DNA from: Corbicula japonica
Lineage: Eukaryota > Mollusca > Bivalvia > Venerida > Cyrenidae
Direction: 5' to 3'
Length of the DNA: 64,000 nucleotides
NCBI GenBank assembly: GCA_038501625.1
Contig: JAZAYU010001044.1
Span: 1 to 64,000, forward strand
Positions 51,774 to 61,210 of the stretch are shown piece after piece; position 1 is the first letter of the stretch, and every line of letters starts with the position of its first letter. A program made the position numbers and the translations under genes. The notes beneath the pieces were generated by a model. It ran no database searches. It was not told the DNA's origin and saw nothing but the letters and a program-made list of their open reading frames with translations.

Positions 51774-52415
51774 GGTGGTGGTGATTTTGGTGGTGGTGGT
51801 GGTGTCAATTTACCAGTTCCACTCTGAGAAATTACGGAATTGGCTAATATTGGTATTTATCTAGCTATCTTTTCTTCAATATCATTTTGCATTTCAATGA
51901 ATTTAACCTTCATATGTATATGGTAATAAATTACTGGTATTTATATGTTTAATATGTTTTAACTGTTTAAATGCTATATTTAATGTCCTTTTTAAGTGCG
52001 CAAAACACTTAAAGAAGCGATGCAGATTCTTCAGTCTTATAAATTTAAAATGTGTAGTTAAATTTTGTAGTCCGCTTTAAAATGGATATGTTTATTGTTT
52101 TTGAAGTTACTGTATTAAAAATATAAATCTTAATTATTGATTATTAAGCACTCCAAAAGGTGTTACTATCAAACTTCAAAGCAAAATAGTATTTTGTAAG
52201 GTATCTGTTCATCTGTGTAATACTTTTTACTTGTAACAGACGATTACGTAACTTTGATAATAAAATTCATAATAGAAAACTTCTGGTATCATTTACTTTT
52301 AACATTGATAATGTAACAACACATAGTTAAATACTGCAATTATAACCGTATACTTACTTACTACACTGCAAGCCAGTATCACAATCATGTGGTAGAGTTT
52401 TATCCGTTTTAACAT
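48859..52415 (-). CDS. Gene 3: short-tailed single-pass receptor with EGF-like ectodomain
   Basis: Four coding exons: 52415-52358 (signal peptide MLKRIKLYHMIVILACSVV), 51087-49990 (ectodomain), 49478-49352 (TM) and 49021-48859 (tail), giving an open frame of 481 residues ending TAG. The ectodomain is dense in CxxC EGF/furin-like units and is a close relative of gene 2's, but without its premature stop. TM at ~399-425 (VMVGAVVGTLAGVILIGAGS), then KKR. The tail keeps MPVYVNTI (YxN). After AGTAAAAG the frame shifts by one base relative to gene 1, so the conserved SSVYQQLS (YxxL) and the EYSG|GTACAT donor are read out of frame and translation stops inside the exon. Role inferred from family: cell-surface recognition receptor; gene 2 would be its phosphatase-bearing partner. 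Confidence 0.82.
51737..51804 (+). repeat. (GTT)n/(GGT)n microsatellite in intron 1 of gene 3
   Basis: GTT repeats passing into GGT repeats, then a second short GGT run. Confidence 0.92.
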
Positions 52416-52699
52416 CTTTTACAGAAAACAACGTTCTGAAAAGGTAAGTGCAATACATAAATACTAAACCCCAGTGTTATTACATGCCTAAAATGCAGGG
52501 ATACATCGACTTACAAAGTTATTGCTGATTTTGTCGGTATTAACTTTCGTATATTGTGCTTTTTTGCAATTTCAGTAAAGGTATGTGAAGCAACAAAATC
52601 AATGGCTTTTAATGCAGTGCATTTAAGAAAATTTCCTCATTTTAATGTGCCCTATGTTGATTTATTTCATATACGCAACTATTAGAATTTTATCAAATT

Positions 52700-53085
52700 A
52701 ATAAAAATATTTTGATAAGATTTAAAATTTTGAAACATTACATCAACAGATTGTCATATTTGTAAGCTGAACATTATTCTTTTTATTAATTTAATACATC
52801 TAAATAGCCATTTTGCAATAATATGTCCTTTTGGCCTAGTTAAATAAGTGTATATTTCCAATAAAAATGATTGCAATGCAACCATTTTTTAATTTTAATA
52901 AGATTTAAAATGTCAAAACATTACATCAACAGGGTGTCATATTTGTATGCTGAACTTTATACATTTTATTAATTTTATTTTTAATCAAAAAAGCCATTTT
53001 GCAATAACATGTCATTGAGCCTAGATAAACAATTTTTTTCTTGAGAATAAAAGTTATTGCAATGCAACCTTTTTTTTTTAATTTT
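52700..53085. repeat. Tandem ~185-bp duplication upstream of gene 3
   Basis: Two adjacent units share ATAAGATTTAAAAT, AACATTACATCAACAG, TGTCATATTTGTA.GCTGAAC, AGCCATTTTGCAATAA and ATTGCAATGCAACC. They lie between gene 3's signal exon and the candidate 5' UTR block. Confidence 0.75.
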
Positions 53086-53113
53086 TGCTTTATTTTTACG
53101 CAGAGAATGTTAC

Positions 53114-53300
53114 CTTTTGTGCGTCTTTCCTACACTACCATAAGGTCTCGTATGTCCATAAGGTTAACAGTAATGTAAAGGCATGATTAAACACTGTCTT
53201 CGCGTCTGATAAATGAATCCTCTTGAGAGACTGCTAACTTTTGGCAAGTTTACAATCATGTTAAACGAGGATGTAACATTTAAAAAGTAGTTAATAAAAT
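53114..53300 (-). promoter_or_regulatory. Candidate 5' UTR exon and promoter-proximal block of gene 3
   Basis: Homologous to 36655-36850, including a shared minus-strand donor CACAAAAG|GTAA. Gene 3's signal exon begins at an acceptor (CTTTTCAG before 52435), which requires an upstream exon; this block is the best candidate. Confidence 0.45.
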
Positions 53301-53981
53301 TATGACCGGTTTGTCTGACATTGGGCTCAATTGCATATGAATAATTTGTATTACTTTGTTGATAAGTCTCTTTTGTTGTCATAGTGGTTATATAAAGTAA
53401 GTTGTATTGTTTCAAAATATTGCAATATAGCAAGATGGTAGCCAAACATATTTGATAAACATATTTAAATAAGTAACTTTTATTTTAATTCAGTACCTAG
53501 ATTTTTTTTCGGTGTTCGCTGTATTAGCTCGCCTTTACTTAACTTTTTTTAACCAACGAAGTGTTTTAATAATATGCTTTAACAATTAGAATGCATATAC
53601 TATTGTGGCAGATAACCATCTAGCGAGGTTTTGTTAACGTTAACCTTAACAACATTTTTACTCAGTTAAAATGACTTAGATCCAGATGTTTATTGGTAAA
53701 TTCTGGAGTTTAAAGCCCACCGAAATTGTATCATTGTAATAAGCCTTTAATAGAAAACACACTCCGCGAATACGTCCGCGCGAATGTATTTTTTGTGGCT
53801 TTTGTGCTAGATAAATCATGAAATACACGAGGTTTGAAAACAACACATTTAAAGAGAAAGTTTAGAAATTTCTCATACATTCCTTATAAGGTAACATAAT
53901 TCATAATTCTGTATCCTCATCAAATATTAAGAAAATGAATTATGATCCCAAAAATAACTGTATACATGAGAAAGGTGTTAC

Positions 53982-54094
53982 CTGTTGGTGTATCGTTTAC
54001 ATCTCTATGTTTGCTAAGCGATTCTGCTGATGTTGAATAAATGCTTAAAATAGCAGGTTCACTAGAAACCATATCACGTGAGATAATGAAATAC
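53982..54094 (-). other. Orphan receptor tail exon (open frame)
   Basis: Acceptor TACGTAG, 113 nt, donor ACAG|GTAACA. In the frame entering at phase 2 and leaving at phase 1, it is open and encodes SIYSTSAESLSKHRDV plus NDTPTG. Those phases equal those of the tail exons of genes 1, 3 and 4 and of the juxtamembrane exon of gene 2. No TM or ectodomain exon sits next to it. Could be a relic or an alternative exon of gene 4. Confidence 0.4.
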
Positions 54095-54734
54095 CTACGT
54101 AACACCTCCACTACTTTATCTAGGTTTTTTCCTTTATGAAAATGTTAAAGTGTCGAGTTTAAAATCTTCGTTTAAGTATGAATAACGTGAAAGTAACTTA
54201 AGCTTCCTTGCAACTTTAAAAGATAAACGAAATGTGCGCAAGATTAATATATAACTGTGCTAGAGTATTATTGGTTTAGGTACATAACTGTACATCGACA
54301 AAAACATCCATTTCAACATCTTTTTATAAAGAGTTCGACGGGAAATTGATTTTAGCTCGCCCCAGTGTAATAAAACGCAACCACAGTCTGTGCATTTTTA
54401 TTTTTCACCATTTCTAAATATGTTCCGTGTTTATTGCCCATTGTTAAGTTTGGGAACATGCTTCTTGGCGTTTACCGCTTTACTTGGGACATTTACATAC
54501 GTTGGTATATTCATTCATTAAATCTTACCCGAAATTGAAGACATATTGTGGATTGTTTGTGTTGCCAATTTGTTAAATTGTTAAATAGAAGTTCAAGGTT
54601 ACAATGCAAATCGGCCACAGATTCTTGCTTGGTGTTCGTATTGGAGACATTAAATAGATGTTTTGTTTTGTTTTTGCGACGATGCCGTTTTTCAGCCGCC
54701 ATACGACACAAACAACGCTACTGTAATATTGGAA

Positions 54735-54865
54735 AAGATGAAAAGGGAACTATGAAAGCCACCGAACACGAAAAATAAGAAAAAATGCAGGCTCTGTTTG
54801 ATTGAGTCTGTTCATGGACAGTAATGGAAGTGCATACTTCTGCCCACGCCCCTTAGCTCCGTGGA
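54735..54865 (+). repeat. Repeat R2 fragment
   Basis: Preceded by the R2 spacer segment (GCCGCCATACGACACAAACA), then AAGGGAACTATGAAAGCC to GCCCCTTAGCTCC. Stops after the two stem-loops. Confidence 0.8.
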
Positions 54866-55084
54866 GATTTTAATTATCGCTTGTGAAATCCAAATTTTGA
54901 CAGAGATAAACGAAAACATGTAATAAGCGCTTTTTCAAAAGAAGCATCATACATGCGAAAAAAGAATGAAATAAACGCTAGTTTGAATACTAAAATAAAT
55001 TTGTAAAATGGTTTAGAACAAATAAGTAACACATACGATTTTAAATAACTTTCTTTCGTAAACAAACAGTTTACGTGTTAAGGA

Positions 55085-55210
55085 ATTCACAATCTCTTCT
55101 ATAATCAAGGTAGTTTTTAACGCTTCTTTAGATGTTCAAATATTCTCTTTAATATAAATGTTTGAATAGCACTTCAACACAGAAACCGTTTTAGGCGAGT
55201 TAAAAAAATA
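55085..55210 (-). pseudogene. Second decayed copy of the receptor tail exon
   Basis: Minus strand ACGGTTTCTGTG, then TCAAACATTTATATTAAAGA, then ACATCTAAAGAAGCGTTAAA follows the order of the 53982-54094 exon, with stops and no usable donor. Confidence 0.45.
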
Positions 55211-55696
55211 CCGCTAAAGTACACGCATTTAAATGTGTGAAAACGTTAAAGCGTTGAAGCTTTAAAGTTGTTTATTGATGCATTACAATTAACAATGGAG
55301 ATAAATAAATATCAATTTTTCCTTGAAAACAATCCAATCATAACCAGTTATGAATAATATGAACTGCATCTTAATACCGCGTATGAGCTTGAATAAATTA
55401 TAATTACTGGAAAAGGCATGATATTTATGATTATTGTATAAGGCATGATATTGATGATTATTGAATAAGGCGTGATATTTATAATAATTGGATCTTCGAG
55501 CATGCACTAAATAATCTCTTTTTTATCAGGCCTCATGCATAAACGTTTACTCATAAACTTATAAAAATGAAATATTTTGCATAAATGCAAACGTTCATTT
55601 AATCTTTTGTAACAATACTTCATTTGATTATTCTTCTTTTTGTTTGGGAACATAGCCATTTGTTAAATTTGACTCTAGATGTCGAGTTTCTGTTTA

Positions 55697-55780
55697 TTAA
55701 ACCAACTAGAGCTTACTATGTGAAGTGCTGTACCACCAAACCTCATTCAAGAGAATGAAAGTAAGTTCTAGTTGGTTTAA
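55697..55780. repeat. 84-bp inverted repeat with TTAA ends
   Basis: 21-bp arms (TTAAACCAACTAGAGCTTAC and its complement, one mismatch) around a 42-bp centre. TTAA ends recall piggyBac-type MITEs, but the size is very small. Confidence 0.6.
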
Positions 55781-55789
55781 CTGCAAATG

Positions 55790-56390
55790 TACGAATGTTC
55801 CTTCCATGTAACATTTCATAACTTCAGTATTATTTTAACGTACGAACGGTAACAAACATGTGCTTATGGAAAACACTGCTGTCAAAGTTTATAGTTTTCT
55901 AATAGTTATGTTTTAACACCATCCTGGTGAATATATAAACGTGTAAAATATTCCTCGTTGCAATATCAATTTCGAAAATCTTGTACTGTATACGCATTTC
56001 AATTTATCATTTCCTTGTCTAGTGAGTCAGCGTTTACTTCAAATTTGGAAAGGGATAGAAGTCACATATTACCAGGTCTACTACTGTCACTGCATTTGTT
56101 AGAATGTTCCGCCCATATAACAATTCTTAACTTAACCATATTACTTTATACAAACGGAGTTCGTACGGTAACAAATATGACCTAATGGAATAGCACCTCT
56201 GCTACTGCTGCTGCTACTGCCAAGGATTTATAGTTTTCTAATAGGTATGTTATAATACCCTACTGATGAATTAATAAACGTGTAAGATATTCGTCATTGC
56301 AATATCAAGTTTGTACAATCTGGTACTGTATATGCATTTCAAACGACTTTTCATTTTCTTGACCAGTGAGTGAAAGTAAACTTCTCCTCA
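55790..56390. repeat. Diverged tandem duplication, ~300-bp units
   Basis: 55790-56035 and ~56100-56390 share TTTATAGTTTTCTAATAG, TAATAAACGTGTAA.ATATTC, TTGCAATATCAA and TACTGTATA.GCATTTCAA. No coding content. Confidence 0.7.
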
Positions 56391-56514
56391 GATGTACATT
56401 TATCTTCATTTCGTCAGGACTGAAACAGATGATAAGACAGATAATTCGTTCACTTAGACAAAAACTTTTTCATGGACACTGATTAAAATGCTAATGTCTC
56501 TAATGGTAAAATCT

Positions 56515-56640
56515 CTTCAGTCCATTTGATTGTTGATTATTGTAATACCATGCTCTCTTTTTCTCTCTACTTTTAGGCTGTGTGGGGAGGCTGTGTATGC
56601 TGGATGTGGCCATTCCTGATATCCAAATTTCATTTTGTTC
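56515..56640 (+). repeat. Repeat R3 fragment
   Basis: GTGTGGGGAGGCTGTGTATG, then GTGGCCATTCCTGATATCC: the constant-end third of R3. Confidence 0.65.
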
Positions 56641-56931
56641 GTAAACAATGTTGCATATTTACGTGTTTGGCAGCTTTTAATGTTCTATTATAATTTACAT
56701 GTACTAACAAACTGCTAACTTTAAAGAAAGAATATATGAGAATTAGATATGTATTGTTAATGCTGCATTCTTCATTTTTGCACAAGTTTGTAAACTATCT
56801 ATTGTTTATCAGCTACTTATATTTGAGTTCATCGGTTTAAATAACCAACAACTTACCACTGTAATTATTTTCGTTTGTTTTGCCGGACAAGTGTTCATAC
56901 ACTGAGGTCTCTGAAGACGGAACACTCAGCT

Positions 56932-59900
56932 CTATGGATTATTAGCATGTTGAGAAATGTCAGTTCCGGCATTTTCGTAAAACTGTGAACGCAACTGTGG
57001 TGTTTTTCGTAATCTATAATCGAATAAATGCTTTGTGCATTATTATCTGCTCAGCATTTGCAAAAGAAAACAACAGCAAATTATCTCAGAACTTGTACAA
57101 ATAGGAATACATGTCACTTAGAATACTTTATCTAGTAAACAAATAATCAAATAGTAAAAGAAGAGAATTGAAATCCAATCAACCTTTATACATCACCGGC
57201 GGAAAATATGTTTCTCCAATACAATTCCTAATGGATTATGCTTACGTCCGGTTCTCTGTTTGTCATTTGTTTGTGGTGCCTTCTATTGTAATTAATTATA
57301 GAACGAGTTTATGATATATTTTTCTAATTTCTGTTTATTATTTCTTTTGACTTATTCGTTCAATATAATTATAACGAGAATTGTTATCTTTTTTATTTTT
57401 ACAATTAATCCTCACATTCTATTTAAGTGATAGACAATTAGTCTTTTAACGTTACACGGAATACCGTTTTTTAGTACAGTGGCCTTGACAAAACAATTAA
57501 ATGTGCACCTTTTCCATAAAACGAAAACAACTATCACACTGACTGCCCCAAACACTATGCCTCCAGCCAATGCACCAAGAACTGCAGCCAATGGAAATGT
57601 TTTAACTGCAGCATCATTCGGCTCTCTGACATTTGCTGAAATTGATATTCAGTTTAAATAATATTAAAAACAGATTAGTGAACAACTTAATTACTTAAGT
57701 ATTAATCATTAAGGCCAAGCTCTATACATTTTAAGAAATGATTAAAAGATTAATATGTCAATAAGATATTTCAAGTTCTTGATGCAAAACCAAAACATCT
57801 CCTTTTTTTGCAATTATAATGGTTAGTTGCATACAAGAAATGACGGTTTACACTTGTTCTCCTGATCCTAATTTTTCTAATCTTGTATTGTTCACAAAAT
57901 TAATAATTAATTTAATATCCATCGCTGACTTTGTTTTGAATAACAAACTTAAAATTGCTTTGCAATGCTATTAGCTTCTTATTTTTTTTTATGTTTGTGT
58001 GCTTTTGCATGCAACATTGTTGAGCCGATGGGTGGGTTGGGGTTTTTTCACCAAGACAACTTGTACTTGTTTTGTGATACGAGAACCTGTTGGGGCAAGT
58101 GTGAGGTTGGTGCACCCTCGAACCTGGCTTAAACCCTCACTGGCAACTTATTTTTGCCACTGACCGTTCCAAGGCGGTAACCCCTCGGGTTCTCACTTTC
58201 GTTAATTGTTTGTGGCGTCCATTTTGAAACTGATTATTGTAAAACCATGCTCTATTTTCCTCTCTACCTTTTGGCTGTGTGGGGATGATGTGTCTGCTGG
58301 AGGTGGCCATTCCTGATATGCATATTTCACTTTTTTATCGCGTATACATGTTTTTATGACGTAATTGACGGCTTCGTGAAAGAAACTCAATGTTTCATAA
58401 AACCAAATTGCCACTGGTCGGCGACGGTTTGATAATAATTATTATAGCTGACTTGACTTCTTTATTAATAAAGTTTAATTACCGATGCCGGCATGCAATC
58501 CATCTTTGAAAAGTAAAATTATGAATGAATAAACAACACAAAGCATAAAAACATATTATCGTATAAATGAATTGCCCGTCGTCGTCTTTCGTGTTTATCG
58601 TCGTCTTGCATATACGATTCGTACATTAATTAATTAATTAATTAAAGCTGATGATGAAACTGAACGCGACAGCTTAAAATTTCTTCCAGGCTGACCCTAC
58701 CAACTTACGTCCTTTAATTTCTGTTTCTTTTTTTTCAACTTCAGTTTTGTAACACTACTTCAAATTCGTATGATCCAGTTCAAACACCATTTCAAAGATT
58801 TTTTTAAAGACTACAATAAAATAGTTTTCTATCGTGATTTCCTGACTGTTGGATATAAATAAGTGTTAAATTTAACTTTTTGTTTTATTCCAAATATAAC
58901 AATGTTTCAATATTCCATCAAATTAGAATTATTATTATGGCATAAAATATTAATTGTCAGGCTATATTACAATTAATATAGGGTTAAGTGGAATGTGGGG
59001 TGGGGTGGGCTAGGTTAGGCTCGGTTAGGATAGGTAGGAGAGGAGAGGATAGGGTGGGATGTGATCTGATGGAATGTGATGGGATTTGGCAAGGTATGGC
59101 AGGGCAGGACAGGACAAGAGAGACCAGACATGTACGCAAGCAGGTGTGCGGACTTGTTGGTAAAGAAAACTAGGAAAAACATCATAAAATGTCATTTGAT
59201 ACTAAATATCAAGCATTTGATCAAAAATATTTAAATTAAATAAAACTCTTACGAATTAGGGTTGTATTTATAGTTTCCGTGTCTGTCGTGATAATGTCAC
59301 AAGCTGAACCTGTAAAACCAGTCCTACATCCGTAAGTACACGATCCTGTTAACACATTACAGTCAGGTTGTGAATTTTCATTTTTCATACAATTGATGCT
59401 GCAGTTATTCTCACATTTGGTTCCCCATCTTCCAGCCCTACATCCGTTTAGACAATATCCATTATCGAGCCGACATGTCGAAATACCGTTGATTTTTGAA
59501 CAATATTCACTGCAATGTTCTGTGCACTTTGGCGTAAAGCGGTCAGGATCTTTGCACTGTTCACATATATGTGGGCTATCTTTACTACACCTTAAACAAA
59601 ATTCGCTACAGCTATTATTACAGAAAAGCCCCGTAAAACCATTTTTACACAGATAGCAGACACCTCGTATGTCACACCCATTAAGACAACCTACTGGACA
59701 TTTTCTTTCTGTAAAACATTGATCGTCTTCAATGGTATAACCATTTTCGCAGACAGAGCATGTATAGGCTGTTCCATTGTATTTACATTCTTTACAGTGA
59801 TTAATATGTTCACATGATAAACATCTATCGATATCAGTACAGATAGCACAGCCAGGTGAGCACTGTTTGCATTCTGAACGTCTTTCGTTGAATGCGCTGT

Positions 59901-61203
59901 ATTCATATAGGTGAAAGTATGGTTGGCACTCAGTACAGTTATAGAACGTTCCACATTTAGAACAGTTCGGAGAACATTGTCTGCACACCGAATAGCCCTG
60001 GTAACTGTCCTGAAAATACCCATCCTGGCAACCAGAAGTGCAACCTTGAATGTTGCAGTTTCCGTATCGGCATAGTGTACAATCGTGTGCGCAATCCTGA
60101 CCGTAGAAGTTAGACTTACAGCCAAAGCAATTACCGTTCGCAACTTCACAGCCAGATAGGCAATTAGAGGGGCATTGCATTCCACAATGAGATGTAAGAT
60201 TCCAGAAATTTGGTTGACAATCGGTACAGATATCTTGACTTTGACATATTCTGCAAGTTAAGGGACACTGAGGGCAAACTCCAAGATATAAGAAATATCC
60301 GTCTTCACATGCATAACACGCGTCTCCCTCACATCCTACACAAGCCTCTGGGCACTTGCTGAAACACTGAACTGAAATAATGAAAATAGTTGAGAAATAA
60401 CAGTAAGAAACTCTTTATAAATATACAAATAAAATCACATTTAAGATGCTGTGTGTTCCTTTCAACTGTTATTTAAAAGGAAATTAAAACATGGCATAAA
60501 AAACAAACTTTTAAAAATTGCATCATTCATACATGACATTGAGGTTAATGAGATAACAATTTTTTCGCACCAAAACGCGCAGTCTCTGTCAGTAACAATT
60601 TCATAACGATTCAGCATAGATTGAGACCATTTCAGAAGAAACAGACCAGTGTTCCTAAATGACCAGCTGGACATTAAGTTAACCTAGATTTTTCTTTCTT
60701 TTTACGGGCAACAATACACAGTTTTGTGATTTGCCATTCATAGATTGAAATAAAGTATACAACATGTCATAATTTCATGAATCTTAATTCGGAAATACTT
60801 ACTTAACCCATATTATAACTACGCCTATCATACTTTTGTAATTTCTCAACGTGAATTCGGGGTTTACTCGTCAAACTTGAAACAGTAATTAATATGAGAC
60901 CTTTTTGGTAATCGCCTTCTACAGGTCAGTAACAAAACGTACTTTTCAATGGAGGAGTAACCAAAGTTTGTTTTACGTAATTTCGAGAAAGTGATATAAA
61001 ATTGTTTTCGAAGCATCTCAAAAAAGAAGATATGTTAAGATGAATATCGAGTTTACATTTAGATTTGTGTCATATCAAAGGCGTATATAAAAAGTGAAAT
61101 ATGCATATCAGGAATCGCGTTTAACATAATACTTTCAAACATACTTACTAATTACACAGTACGTCGTAATAAACATCAGTTCAAGCTTTGCAACATTAGG
61201 CAT
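56932..61203 (-). CDS. Gene 4: short-tailed single-pass receptor with EGF-like ectodomain
   Basis: Four coding exons: 61203-61149 (signal peptide MPNVAKLELMFITTYCVI), 60371-59253 (ectodomain), 57635-57509 (TM) and 57013-56932 (tail), an open frame of 460 residues to TAG. The ectodomain, ending GCRTGFTGSACD, is close to gene 1's. The TM exon reads PLAAVLGALAGGIVFGAVSV and WKR. The tail starts like gene 1's and keeps FYENAG (YxN), but lacks ten bases present in gene 1 after SQH. It therefore meets a stop, and the downstream SVYEHLSG (YxxL) is left in another frame although its sequence is well preserved up to the donor at 56857. Signal-exon acceptor CCTTTTCAG before 61210 implies an upstream untranslated exon, not identified. 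Could be a functional truncated receptor or an early pseudogene. Confidence 0.82.
57960..58336 (+). repeat. Repeat R3 copy in the TM-ectodomain intron of gene 4
   Basis: From TTTGCAATGCTATTAGC to GATATGCATATTTCACTTTT. The homologous intron of gene 1 (around 10985-11025) lacks it, so the insertion postdates the gene 1/gene 4 duplication. The outer ~80 bp of the full element is missing. Confidence 0.85.
58985..59130. repeat. GC-rich minisatellite in the gene 4 intron
   Basis: GGTTAGG / GGCAGGGCAGGACAGGACA words; counterpart of 11695-11880 in gene 1. Confidence 0.75.
61089..61117 (-). repeat. R3 constant end only
   Basis: Just ~29 bp: AAAAAGTGAAATATGCATAT, then CAGGAATCGC, the terminal piece of R3 with nothing else. 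Confidence 0.65.
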
Positions 61204-61210
61204 GTTAGAT

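Noticed and set aside
59393..59656. 87-codon plus-strand ORF
   Set aside because: Antisense shadow of gene 4's Cys-rich exon; the same goes for plus-strand ORFs at 12473, 29429, 29843 and 50191.
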